Shown: piece after piece, positions 34,288 to 44,834 of the stretch
Numbering within the stretch: position 1 is the first letter of the stretch
Layout: each line of letters opens with the position of its first letter
Origin: Puccinia triticina
Lineage: Eukaryota > Basidiomycota > Pucciniomycetes > Pucciniales > Pucciniaceae
Direction: 5' to 3'
Assembly: GCF_026914185.1 (NCBI RefSeq)
Contig: NC_070573.1
Location: forward strand, 2,969,501 to 3,033,500
Length of the DNA stretch: 64,000 nucleotides
Program-made: the position numbers and the translations under genes
The notes under the pieces: model-generated
Seen by the model: only the letters and a program-made list of their open reading frames with translations
The model's database searches: none
Told to the model about the DNA's origin: nothing

Positions 34288-35315
34288 CTCTTGGTCAGAC
34301 TCTCACCATGGCAAAAGGCTCGATACTACACTGCTGCATAACTCTGTTACATGCGCAGATTTGATCTCGGGCTCGCCCGTGCCGGTGCCCTGCGGACAAC
34401 TCTGTACATGTCTGGGGTTCACGCTCCTGGACGTGTCAGACCGACGGATGTTGAGGACTCATGGGCTGATTCGAACCAATTTCAGGTGTGCTGGGCCGCT
34501 GTAGGGGACGGGCCCTGCCTCAGGCATCTATCCCACACATATTAGTATATGCTCCGACTGATTCTTCACAATTGATTGAGTGTTCCCCATAGTCAAAAAA
34601 TCGAAGATTCTCAACGTAACAATCCGGCTAGCTATGAAACTTTTCGTATTCAGTCTAGTTGAGTTCAAGTGGTTTTAGGAATCATATAGAGCAGATCAGA
34701 CAACTGACTGTACAGCCGCCATTTGCTCAAGTTTTTTATGTCCACCTGCTCGTGGCCCTTCCACCAGGAAGGTACCCGGAAGGGTATTTAGAAAGGGGCG
34801 GAAATCTCATAGAAGACATCCACGACTCCTCCAATCTCCAGCAAGCAATCGGCATCCCAAACGGAGAGAGGGCCGTCCGTCGCTTTCCAGGGGCAAGATT
34901 GTATGAACGGATACGTCGCCGTCTCTCCCGCCCCGATCCCCGAAGGCCCGTTGCTGACGAGGCTGCAAACGAAGTTTACATGGAAGAACTGCGTCGGGCC
35001 AGGGCATGGCACGAAGACAGAGCCGAGCAACAGGGTGTTCTTGCGCATTGGATCGACAATCAGCACTTGCTTGATCTCTACCGTCGAGCCCAAGCGTTGG
35101 AGCGAAGGCCTGTTGCTCAAGAAGCTGCAAACGAAGTTTACATGGATGAACTGCGTCGGGCTAGGGCATGGCACGAAGACAGAGCCGAGAAACAGGGGAT
35201 TCTTGGGTATTGGATCGACAATGAGCACTTGCTTGATCTCTACCGTCAAGCCCAAGCGTTAACTTAGAGGCAAGGAAAACTGTTGATCTCGGAAGAAGTT
35301 ACAATTTTTTGGCAT
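34288..35315 (+). repeat. Segmental duplication, left copy
   Basis: From CTCTTGGTCAGACTCTCACC onward this matches 43604 onward with only scattered substitutions, through the non-coding leader and into the RING-protein frame. Similarity decays at the Copia insertion point: the last alignable words are AAGGAAAACT and ATCTCG. Sequence beyond the Copia element (42649 onward) does not resume the right copy. Confidence 0.85.
34659..35267 (+). pseudogene. Truncated copy of the RING-H2 protein gene
   Basis: The frame matches residues 1 to about 145 of the right-hand copy. It has a 162-bp in-frame tandem duplication (units from 34941 and 35103), so the 54-residue block with ANEVYMEELRRARAWHEDRA occurs twice. 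A TAG at 35265-35267 ends the frame where the other copy continues, and the RING domain is absent because the Copia element follows 53 bp later. No in-frame ATG lies at the 5' end. It is unlikely to be functional as an E3 ligase. Confidence 0.75.
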
Positions 35316-35320
35316 ATCCC

Positions 35321-35604
35321 TGTTATGGTATTATGTTTCATTATTAGCATATGTACTTAGTTTATGCTTATATCCTGTTTTTCTGATTCTCTAAAAGACT
35401 CCTCCTCTGGGTGCCGGTGAACTCGTTTTCCTCACTCTTTTTTGCTTCCTATTCACCGGCATCCCAGGTAAGCTCTGTGATGTTTTCTTCTCTCTTTTTT
35501 TTCTCTTTCTCTTTCCATTCTTGTGTTTCTCTTCCAGCTCCGTGATCATCAGAAATCTTATACTCTTTTTTGCTTCCTATTCACCGGCATCCCAGAGCAT
35601 AAGA
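35321..35604 (+). repeat. 5' LTR of the 35-kb Copia element
   Basis: It is about 42 bp longer than the right LTR. The extra piece duplicates the TTTTTTGCTTCCTATTCACC segment plus GGCATCCCAG that also ends the LTR, and places it before GTAAGCTCTG. Confidence 0.85.
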
Positions 35605-35725
35605 GGTTATGAGCCCTCTCTTTTGCTAATCAGATCACGGTGCAATATTCTTTTCAAGAGTCCGCTTGCTAGCGATATCACTATCAGACAATCAACACTT
35701 TTTTGTCGTATCATCCTTTCCAATC

Positions 35726-36766
35726 ATGTCCGACAATACCGACCGTAGCCGACAAAGTCAACATCAGGACTCAAGTCAAAATCGATCTGCCTTAAATGCA
35801 AGATCAAGCTCACAAGGTCGTCATGTTTTGCAACCCATCCTACCCTTGCAAAACCCCTCCTCTAGTTCAGCTGCGAACGCGCTAGCAAAGTCTTCCGGCG
35901 CTTGGGAAATGGAGGCTCTCTTCGACTGCTTTGCGAAGTACTCCAAATCCTCTTCTTCTTCAACCGGTGCAGCCCCTGCAGACGAAGGGAAAGCTGCTGT
36001 GCCAGAAATTGTCATCAACCCGGGTACGCCTCAACAATCGACCAAGGCAAACAAAACCCCGGTCAATGTCACCCGATCTGCAGTGAGCGAATCGAATAGC
36101 TTGTCTGGATTGGCCAACAACAACCTGCGACTGGATGATGACACTCTTTGGAAGTTTGTTTTCTTCAGTAAACTGCAACGTGCAATCAATGCCTCGGCAG
36201 CACCTGCTGCCCCAACAGCAGCCCCTCCTCCCCCTCAACCATTGCTTCGTGAGCTCAATATCACCCTGCACAAGTGGTTATTGATGGTCCCCAAACTTGA
36301 GGTCAGCGGCACGAACTATCAGACTTGGCTGGTTATGCTTCAGCAGGCCATTCAGGGGACGGTGGGGAGGAAGATTACTCTGGACGACCCCGATCTTATC
36401 CTTGTTGACAACAAAGAAATTCTCCTCAAGACTGCCATCCTCGCCACCGTGGACGACAATATCAAGGTCAGCGTGGCAGAGGAGCCTTCGGGATTGGCGG
36501 GTCTACAGCTCATCTCGGATACTTTCACACTGCGAAGTCGCACAGCACACATCGCACTGGTCAAGGATCTACTTGACACTAAATTCAACCATTACAACCA
36601 ATCTGCCAATCTCGATGCACATTTTCGAGTCATTGAAAACAAAGTGAACCAACTTCTTCGATCTGGCTTCACCCTGATCAAGGAGTCTTTCATAGGACTC
36701 CTCTTCCATCTTTCTCTCCCCAACCTTAAAATCCTTTCCTTTTGTCAACATCGCGAGGCAGATTGA
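35726..36766 (+). pseudogene. Copia gag, frameshifted at the C-terminal end
   Basis: ATG at 35726 opens a Ser/Gln-rich N-terminus followed by the gag core (KLEVSGTNYQTWLVML, LISDTFTLRSR, LPNLKI). The frame is lost around 36735. In a shifted frame the sequence continues through NIARQIDQRM to a CCHC knuckle, CHCCKSNSHQTNNC, near 36955-37000. Confidence 0.8.
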
Positions 36767-37082
36767 TCAGCGCATGGATCACAAGGACGGCATGATCAGG
36801 AACACCGAGCTGGTCCGTCTCGCCAAAACAGAACTCACCTTGTTTTGCCAGAACCAAAGGGGCACCACCGACAAACGTAACGATCGCGGGAGTTGACCGG
36901 GTCAATCTGAATCGGCTTCTCAATCCAAGTCCAGCAGCCCCGGTACCGGTAAATGGTGCCATTGTTGCAAGTCAAACTCTCATCAAACCAACAATTGCAA
37001 TTGCTCAGTTGCTATGAACAACGCGACGGGAGGTAACAACAATCCCTTTTGGGGTGGCACTAATACCACCAACAATCCTTTC

Positions 37083-37862
37083 TGTGAGGTTTCACAGAAC
37101 TAAGATATACATTTCACATAAGAAAATTTGGTCTATCTGACAGGATCAGAGACATAGAGAAAGAAAAGTAAACAAGCTTTACCTAAGAGCGGAATAAGGG
37201 CCGACTCTGGTAAAGTGATTGGGCTGCCGGGCAGCTATACACGCACAGTAGCGATTGAGGGACGAGTACGTCTGAAGTGATCTAATAACACTGCGCGGAG
37301 CGTCAGTGCTGAGACTTCAGTAGGTGAAGCTGTAGAGAAGGATGGATTCTCTTACGATGACTCAGTAGGCTCTGCGCTCCACGCTTTAGCCAATCCGAGC
37401 TATGAGGTTGCAGGTGCTGCTGGTTCCTGCTATGTATGCAGTGCTTCCGTTAGCTCCTGACAACCTGATTGGGCTCTGCAGCGCAGGACTTACCTCTGTC
37501 AACGGGGTTGGTGATCCTGTCGCTGAGGCTTGGACCTAATTGGTCTGTGGCTTCGGAAGTTATCGAGCTGTATCAGGAGTTAGAGTCCTGTCAGCGTAAC
37601 ATTCCTAGCTGCGACGATCCTAGCATCTTGACTTACCTTGTAGGTGTCTTAGTCTGCTTTGGTCGCTTGGGCACTCTGTCAATTGCTGACGTGGCTGAAA
37701 AGAAGAGGAGCAGAGTTTCAGCTTGAAGCTTGAAACCACTGCCTGAGAGCATCATGCATATGCATGTGCCTGGGGTTGCGCGGACTCACCGATCCCCCTT
37801 GCGGGGCTAGGGTTACAGTCCTTGCGCTTCCTTTGGTCCAGATCTGGTCCTGAACACCGACA
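37083..37862. mobile_element. Solo LTR (780 bp) nested in Copia gag-pol
   Basis: The unit begins TGTGAGGTTTCACAG and ends CACCGACA, with CTTTC on both sides (37078-37082 and 37863-37867). It has no coding region. Excision on paper joins AACAATCCTTTC to CGCAGCGCAAC in frame between the gag zinc knuckle and protease. This fits LTR-LTR recombination of a full-length element. Confidence 0.75.
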
Positions 37863-37930
37863 CTTTCCGCAGCGCAACTGCTCCGCCTCGCACCGGCTTT
37901 TATGCCAATAGTGCCGAAGCCAACCAATCA

Positions 37931-38863
37931 ATGTCCACAACAGCTTTGTTGGAACAGCCAATCGCACAGTTGGTAACCTTGGATGATTTCAACCTGGAGG
38001 TGACGCAGGAGGAGCTTGAACGCTTTATTCAGCACGGGGGCCGTTTTTTCGGCTTAGACTCGTGCACCTCTCATACTTTTATCAACGATTTATTGTTGCT
38101 ATCTCATCATTCTCCCCTCTCTAATCCCATCCCTTTAACTGTGGCCACTCATGGGCCGCAATCCTTTATCACGGCAGTTGGGAGGATGACTTTTAAGAAT
38201 GCCTCCGGATCGGTCACCCTCAACAACGTTTACTACAGTCCAACTGCCACGTGCACTCTTCTTTCAACTGAAACTCTCCGGCTAGGCGGCGGAACAATAT
38301 CATTTTTGAATTGTGGGGTCACTTCAGTATGCTTTCCTAACTGCTTCAGCTTCCAATCTCCACCAATTCATCGCCGGTGGCAGGTTCCGGTAATATTTCA
38401 ATTGTCTCCTTCTCCAGTCATATTTGTACCTCCTGCCTCTAAGGCCCCCGATAGCTCCCCTTCCCTTTTGACCAATGCAATGACGGCCTGTGATGTCTCT
38501 ATTAAAACCTCTGATGCCCTCATGTGGCATCGTTGTCTGGGCCACATCAGTCTTAAGCAAATTATCCGCATGTGTGCGCTGGGTAGTCTGCCTGGCTTGC
38601 CTGAAAAGTTAACCAACAAGGACTTTGTCTGTGAGGATTTTCTTGTGAGCAAAAGTAAACGGAACCGAGGTCAGCGACTATTGAATGATGATCTCCTACA
38701 ACCAATGGACATCATAGTTTCTGACGTCCTGGGACCATTTGTCAAAGGTTTCAACGGGGTAAAGTACCTTGTTGTCTTCAGGGACCTGGCCAGCACATAC
38801 TCTGAAGGTTTCTTATTGAAAGCTAAGAGCAAGGTGTGCTTGAATTTTAAGCAATACATCTAA
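37931..38863 (+). pseudogene. Copia protease and integrase N-terminal part
   Basis: The protease motif appears as FFGLDSCTSHTF, with the catalytic Asp kept but the Gly replaced by Cys. The GAG-pre-integrase block has LMWHRCLGHISLKQI, and the integrase core starts with IIVSDVLGPFVKGF. The frame ends in TAA at 38863, one codon before the next segment resumes in the same protein order. Confidence 0.85.
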
Positions 38864-38866
38864 CGG

Positions 38867-39778
38867 ATGGAGAGACTTACAGGGAAGAAACTCAAGCGTT
38901 TTTGGATGGACGGCGGCGGTGAATTCACGTCAAAAGCTTTTTTAGCTTGGCTGCAGGATAAGGGCATTGAGCATCAACATTCAATGCCATACGAACCCAA
39001 GCAAAACGGCGCTGCCAAGCGGCTACATCAAACAGTTGGAGAAATGGCTTGCACAGCTCTTGTGGCATCTGGACTACTGGTCAAATTCTGGGGATTTGCA
39101 TATTTGTGGGGTTATTTTACTCACAATCGGATGATTAATTTGCTGTATTGGTCTGGAAAAACAGATCAGCACGCGTGGCGCTGCAATATTGTGGGCTATG
39201 TTCAAGGGGGAAAGGGATGGATTTTCTGGGTACCAACAAACAATACTTTTTTTGAGTCTTCAATTGCTACCTTCCCTTATTCGAATCAAACTTTGGTTAA
39301 TCCTCCAGAACCCGTGAAGCCCAAACTAACACCCTCCTCCTCTTTGAACAAAATTCTCAACAACGGGCCAGAACCTGCCCACATTCCTCAACACAACAAT
39401 GAATTGGCTACGACTTCTGAAATCGTACCCGTTAGACAAACACTTGACCGGTTGCTTAACACAGAAGATGTTTCCCCAATGATCTTTAACACCGCACTTG
39501 TGCTGGGATCTGATGTGGCTGAAAAAATGTTGGCAACTCAGTCACCAGATCACACGGGCTTGTCAGCAATCACGAGAAGTCAACTCCTACCAAGAACCTA
39601 TGCTCGGGCCGTAGCTCAAAAAGACGCAGAAAAGTGGGTGGCTGCGGTTGATACGGAACTGAACAACATATGGGACATGTCCGTGTGGCATTTCAAACAT
39701 GTACCGCCTGGTTGGAAGGAAAAGGACACGCATTGGCTTTTCGACATCAAATGTAATCAAGATGGCTCAATCAAGTAG
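38867..39778 (+). pseudogene. Copia integrase C-terminal part and start of reverse transcriptase
   Basis: It holds FWMDGGGEFTSKAF and the PKQNGAAKRLHQT block of the integrase core, a shortened C-terminal region, then AEKWVAAVDTELNNI and HWLFDIKCNQDGS, where reverse transcriptase begins. TAG at 39776 replaces a sense codon before KARYIV-type sequence. Confidence 0.85.
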
Positions 39779-40433
39779 TACAAAGCCCGGTATATCGTTT
39801 GCGGCTTCAGTCAAATTTTTGGTCAGGATTACCATGACACATGGGCACCCACTGCGACGTTCGCGTCCTTGCGAATGCTTTTCACAGTAGCTACCTCCAA
39901 CGGTTGGTCAATCCAGTCTTTTGACATCACGGCAGCCTATCTTCACGGCGAAATCAATGAGGATGTGTGGGTGAAGGTACCTGATGGGATGGTGGTGCCT
40001 GATGAGCACAAAGGCAAGTCACTTAAGCTGGACAAGGGCTTGTACGGAACTAAGCAAGGCGGGCGGTGCTGGTGGAAGCACTTTGTGCAGGTGATGGGGG
40101 GAATTGGTTTCCTCGTCAGTTTTTACAATGACTCGTTCTACCATTTAGATCGAGGCGGCGAGACCATTCTGGTTTGGATTCATGTTGATGATGGTGTTGT
40201 TACAGCATTGTCTGAATTGATCATGCGTGAGTTTCGCGCTACTCTGGAGTCAAAGCTTTGCACAACATGGGAGGAATCGCTGCACAACATTTTTGGGATC
40301 AAGGTTGAGCGTCCTTCGCCATTGAAAATCATACTCTCTCAACCTTTCCTTACCCAAAAAAATCTAGATACTTTCACCACGGATGCGACACTCCCTTGGG
40401 CAGTACCCATCAAAGAAACAAGCTCTCTTACGT
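39779..40433 (+). pseudogene. Copia reverse transcriptase
   Basis: It includes QSFDITAAYLHGEI, KGLYGTKQGGRCWW and the catalytic VWIHVDDGVV (the usual YVDD region). The YHDTWAPTATF segment upstream is also present. The domain runs into the solo LTR at 40434. Confidence 0.85.
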
Positions 40434-41364
40434 TGTGGTAACCCTGTTCCTGTTCATACTATCACCTAAACCCTTCATAAATACCTCATTATTACTTCAT
40501 ATTCAGATTTTAAACCCCATTTTACCCCTAGTCACCCACTCATTTCACCTAGGATTTCCAAATGGATCAGCAGTTATTAGCATGTATAGTTTTGGCAGGT
40601 ATTTTCTTCATACATATCATTAGCATTATTACATACATCATTCATTAGTATCATAGCTACATAGGACTTCAGATTATACATAACTTCATTACTCATTTTT
40701 CTCTTCATATGATATCAGCAGTACATTCCTTCATAGCTCTTGTAGTTATTATCAAATGCTCATCATTATTTCATCTTCCACATAGTTACCTTTCATGTAC
40801 ACTCCTTGGTCATTGAACCTTCATCATTATTGCTCATCTTCAGATATTGTTACTATGTGCTCATCATGTATCACCCCCCTGCAGTACTTCTCACATATAT
40901 AAACACCCCTCTAGATGTTGTATCCCCATCATGCACTTTCTACTACATCCCCTCTGTAGCACCTTTTGACATCACCCTTATATGCACTTTCTACTACATC
41001 CCCTCTGTAGCACCTTTTCATCACACTTAGATACACTTTCATCACTATAGAAATATATCCCCCAGCATATATCTCATTACCCATCTCAGAGTGACTCCCC
41101 AAGAGCTTCTGCTTTTCTCCCCATCTCACTTCTCCTCTCTCACTCAGTAGGATTGATACACCTCAAACTCATAAAGTGTTAAAGTCATCTAAGTCAAAGA
41201 GAATCATCAGCCACACCCTTTTCTTTTTCTTAGTGTAACCCTCTCTGCATCAGCATTAGTCAAGAGGGCAGCCTCACCAGCACCTGTAGCCTCTTCTACA
41301 TTATTAGTAGTGTAGTTGACTATTTCCCCTCACAGCTCTTTCCTGATCTTTTAGGAGTTCCACA
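40434..41364. mobile_element. Solo LTR (931 bp) nested in Copia pol
   Basis: It begins TGTGGTAACCCTG and ends GGAGTTCCACA, so the ends are short inverted repeats TGTGG/CCACA. ACGT lies on both sides (40430-40433 and 41365-41368). Removing it joins AGCTCTCTTACGT to CAACTCAATCC in frame. An internal duplication of CACTTTCTACTACATCCCC (40936, 40986) is present. The 4-bp duplication leaves its superfamily open. Confidence 0.75.
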
Positions 41365-41368
41365 ACGT

Positions 41369-42066
41369 CAACTCAATCCGGTGAAGAAGTCATAAACCCT
41401 AATGGTTATCTGTCTGTAGTTGGATCAGTGAATTATCTGGCGGTGGCGACGCGGCCAGATCTGGCATTTGTGGTCGGTTTTTTGGCGCGCTTCACAAAAT
41501 CCCCGACAAAGCGGCACTGGGCAGCAGTTCAACATGCCCTTGATTACATCAAATCTAAAGGGTGTCAAGAACTGGTAATCAAGCCGGAAGCCGGCAATGT
41601 TGACATGCTAACATGGGTGGATGCCAACTGGGGTGGCGAGTTTGCAAGGTCTACTCACGGTTCTATAACAACGCTTTTTGGCGCGCCGATCCTTTGGGCC
41701 AGCAAACGTCAACCATCTGTTTCAACTTCGACTTGCCATGCCAAATTCATGGCACTGGGTTGGGCCTCCAGACACTCCGTCTGGCTCAAGGAACTTTTTT
41801 TCGATATGACAAACCAGATTATCACCCCTTGTCTAATGTGCAACAACAATGCCACAGTCAAAATTTCCAAGGACAATTCCGCGAACAAGAGGATGCGTCA
41901 CTCGGAGCGCGAGTGTTTCTACATCAATGAACAGATTCACCGCAAGCGCTTGGCAATTGAGTGGGTTCCCACGGACCAGCAACTAGCCAACATTATGACG
42001 AAGGCACTTGGTCCAATGCCATTCGAGAGGATCCTGTCCAGCCTCAAAATGTCTGCTCCGGCATGA
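41369..42066 (+). pseudogene. Copia RNase H
   Basis: Resumes the reading frame after the solo LTR. It has YLAVATRPDLAFVVGFLARF, the catalytic region WVDANWGGE, SVSTSTCHAKFMALGWASRH (normally STSEAEY), and ends with QQLANIMTKALG. The Cys/His-for-Glu/Ala change in the catalytic motif suggests inactivity. Confidence 0.85.
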
Positions 42067-42401
42067 GATACATCCACTATGGCAAGTACCTGGGGGGACA
42101 GCATGCACTAGCTGCGAGACACATGCGCCCCCCGCAATTGTCCGTCCCAACCTATCCATTGTTGTGTGATTAAGATAACAACACTTTTGTTTCTCTTCTG
42201 TACTTAACAGCAGTGTTTGGGTCTCGGCGGTCATCCGGTCTCTTTTTTTCTTTTTCTTTCTTCCTTCCGCTTGTAACTTTTGTTTTTTTTTCTATTCTCC
42301 ATTGTTTAACCCTTCACCTCTTTTACTTTTTTCTTTGTTTTTTCTTTTCTTTTTCTGCTCAAGTTTTTGATCAGGTGTTGGAGTCTTTTTGAGGGGGTGG
42401 C

Positions 42402-42643
42402 TGTTATGGTATTATGTTTCATTATTAGCATATGTACTTAGTTTATGCTTATGTCCTGTTTTTCTGATTCTCTAAAAGACTCCTCCTCTGGGTGCCGGTG
42501 AACTCTTTAAGCTCTGTGATGTTTTCTTCTCTCTTTTTTTTCTCTTTCTCTTTCCATTCTTGTGTTTCTCTTCCAGCTCCGTGATCATCAGAAATCTTAT
42601 ACTCTTTTTTGCTTCCTATTCACCGGCATCCCAGAGCATAAGA
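42402..42643 (+). repeat. 3' LTR of the 35-kb Copia element
   Basis: 242 bp from TGTTATGG to CATAAGA. It lacks the internal duplication seen in the 5' LTR. Confidence 0.85.
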
Positions 42644-42689
42644 ATCCCCAGGAGTATTGAACAAGTGAAAAGAAAGGTCCGAGTGAAGT

Positions 42690-42737
42690 GGGTGTTGAAC
42701 CCACAACCTTGTGTACTGTGAGAGTTGAACTCACATA

Positions 42738-42770
<33 letters not shown>

Positions 42771-42778
42771 TACTACAG
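42690..42778 (-). ncRNA. tRNA-derived sequence, possibly a SINE head
   Basis: On the minus strand a D-arm-like TAGTATCAATGGTTAGAGCA is followed by a hairpin GCAT...ATGC enclosing a CAT triplet, then a perfect T-arm GTGAGTTCAACTCTCAC. Thirty-six bases on, a second perfect T-arm GTGGGTTCAACACCCAC occurs. Both T-arms match the Pol III B-box GTTCRANNC. The acceptor stem pairs poorly, so this is not a working tRNA. A methionine-type origin is only suggested by CAT. It lies immediately beyond the Copia right end. Confidence 0.4.
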
Positions 42779-42881
42779 GCAGACACCTGTTGCTCCCGCG
42801 CGCAGCATCACCTAATTTTGGTGGCCGCAGTAACTGTGCAGGTGACACTGTGTGCAGGAACATCTCCTGTTTGCCTGTAGT
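42772..42881. repeat. 110-bp inverted-repeat unit
   Basis: ACTACAGGCAGACA at the left is inverted as TGTTTGCCTGTAGT at the right. No target duplication was found. Confidence 0.45.
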
Positions 42882-42960
42882 GTGAGCTAAGTACACATTG
42901 CTATGTTGCAGTTGAATACAGTAGATGTACGCTTATGATGATGTGTGATGTTGATCAATG

Positions 42961-43370
42961 GTGAAAGGCTACGCTGCGCTACAAAAAGCAACCGTTCTAG
43001 TGCAGCGCAGCGGGTACCCGCTACATGCCCCTCCCAAAAAGGTGTAGCGCAGCCATAAAAAGCTGCGGCATGGCTAAATGTAGCTCACAGGTACTTTTCC
43101 CCCCGGTGAAAAAGCGCAAAAAGCCGTGCTTTTGCTATAAAATAGTGTAGTGCAGCGCAAAAACACTTTATTCTCACTATTTGTGCACTACAAAAGAGTA
43201 GCTGGGCAGCAGCCTCAATGCGCTACAAAATTGTCTCTGTGCAGCAGCCTCAATGTGCTACATGCTCTTTTGCGCTACAAAAGCGTAGCTGCCCAGCAGC
43301 CTCAATGGGCTACAAAAGCGTAGCTGCCCAGCAGCCTCAATGAGCTACAGGGTGCTACTAGGCGCTGGAG
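42961..43370. repeat. GC-rich foldback and tandem repeat block
   Basis: Dense GTAGCGCAGC and GCTACGCTGCGCTAC words give the left half strong dyad symmetry, recalling the elements at 12.3 and 47.5 kb. From about 43189 a unit of about 35 bp with CAGCAGCCTCAATG and GCTACAAAAGCGTAGCTGCC repeats about four times. Ends are not defined. Confidence 0.6.
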
Positions 43371-43601
43371 GCAGCTTGCCTCATATGTCCATATGCATAC
43401 TTTATTCAGAACCATACCCAGTGAGTTTTCTGAATGTCAGACTTTGATTGATGGGTCTCATATCAAACCAAATTTCAGGTGGGAAAAAAATATCACTAAA
43501 TGTAGGTGGGTTTTTTTTTCCCAAATACCCCTTCAAGTACAAAATAACAGCTACCTCCTGCCGGAAAAAAAGCGTAAAAAAAGCGCTTTGAAGACGCTAT
43601 G

Positions 43602-44450
43602 AAGCCTCTTGGTCAGACTCTCACCATGGGAAAAGGCTCGATACTACACTGCTGCATAACTCTGTTACATGCGCAGATTTGATCTCGGGCTCGCCCGTGC
43701 CGGTGCCCTGCGGACAACTCTGTACATGTCTGGGGTTCACGCTCCTGGACGTGTCAGACCGACCGATGTTGAGGACTCATGGGCTGATTCGAGCCAATGT
43801 CAGGTGTGCTGGGCCGCTGTAGGGGACGGGCCCTGCCTCAGGCATCTATCCCACACATATTAGTATATGCTCCGACTGATTCTTCACGATTGTTTAAGTG
43901 TTCCCCATAGTCACAAAATCGAAGATTCTCAACGTAACAATCCGGCTAGCTATGAAACTTTTCGTATTCAGTCTAGTTGAGTTCAAGTGGTTTTAGGAAT
44001 CATATAGAGCAGATCAGACAACTGACTGCACAGCCGCCATTTGCTCAGGTTTTTCATGTCCACCTGCTCGTGGCCCTTCCACCAGGAAGGTACCCGGAAG
44101 GGTATTTAGAAAGGGGCGGAAATCTAATAGAGGACATCCACGACTCCTCCGATCTCCAGCAAGCAATTGGCATCCCAAACGGAGAGGGGGCCGTCCGTCG
44201 CTTTCCAGGGGCAAGATTATATGAACGGACACGTCACCGTCTCTCCCGCCCCGATCCCCGAAGGCCCGTTGCTGAAGAGGCTGCAAACGAAGTTTACATG
44301 GAAGAACTGCGTCGGGCTAGTGCATGGTACGAAGGCAGAGCCGAGCAACAGGGTATTCTTGAGCATTGGATTGACAATGAGCACTTGCTTGATCTATACC
44401 GCCGAGCCCAAGCATTAGAAGCAAGGAAAACTCTTGATCTCGACAGGATT
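43602..44450 (+). repeat. Segmental duplication, right copy
   Basis: Matches 34288-35315 apart from substitutions and the 162-bp tandem duplication present only in the left copy. Confidence 0.85.
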
Positions 44451-44834
44451 TTCGAATTTTTAGGATATCTTCCTAAGGAGGACTACCCTCATGTTCAGCC
44501 CGATGAACCTGGAGGGAATACGTTCTCACTACGCAGGTTCAATCATGATTCCCCCAATGACAAAACCGCCAATGACCACAGCGGTAGCTCAAACTCGGAC
44601 CCCACAGTTCGAACAATTACGCACGGTGTTTTACTCGATCAAGCCCAGAATGAATGTCCAATTTGCATCGAAGAATTTCAGTCGCCAGGAAAATACAAAG
44701 GCGGAAATTTGTCCTTATCTCCAGTTGCAAGGTTGAAGAGGTGCGGACATTACTTCCACCCCAAATGTATCCTGACATGGGTGAAGGGGTTCCGCGAGCA
44801 TACCTGTCCAGTTTGTCGAAGCAGGCCAACTTAA
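43977..44834 (+). CDS. RING-H2 finger protein, probable E3 ubiquitin ligase
   Basis: A 285-codon frame with no ATG at its opening (it follows a TAG), so a start or upstream exon is missing from the model. An ATG at 43952 lies in another frame. The N-terminal half is charged and helical (ANEVYMEELRRASAWYEGRA). The C-terminus is a RING-H2 domain: CPIC, then RLKRCGHYFHPKCILTW, then CPVC, giving C3H2C3 zinc ligands. Such domains recruit E2 enzymes and move ubiquitin to substrates. The substrate is unknown. A truncated copy lies 9 kb to the left. Confidence 0.72.
   Translation: MSSSGFRNHIEQIRQLTAQPPFAQVFHVHLLVALPPGRYPEGYLERGGNLIEDIHDSSDLQQAIGIPNGEGAVRRFPGARLYERTRHRLSRPDPRRPVAEEAANEVYMEELRRASAWYEGRAEQQGILEHWIDNEHLLDLYRRAQALEARKTLDLDRIFEFLGYLPKEDYPHVQPDEPGGNTFSLRRFNHDSPNDKTANDHSGSSNSDPTVRTITHGVLLDQAQNECPICIEEFQSPGKYKGGNLSLSPVARLKRCGHYFHPKCILTWVKGFREHTCPVCRSRPT

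Larger units (their letters stand above)
35321..42643 (+). mobile_element. Copia element with two nested solo LTRs
   Basis: It begins TGTTATGG, ends CATAAGA and is flanked by ATCCC (35316-35320, 42644-42648). The left LTR is 284 bp and the right 242 bp; a purine tract TGAGGGGGTGG precedes the right LTR. Domain order is gag, zinc knuckle, protease, integrase, reverse transcriptase, RNase H. Two foreign LTRs (37083-37862, 40434-41364) interrupt it. Removing them restores the reading frame across each junction. Several other stops and frameshifts show it is old. Confidence 0.92.

Noticed and set aside
42690..42778. A functional tRNA gene
   Set aside because: The acceptor stem pairs poorly, the anticodon arm is weak and a second T-arm follows. 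At best it is tRNA-derived.
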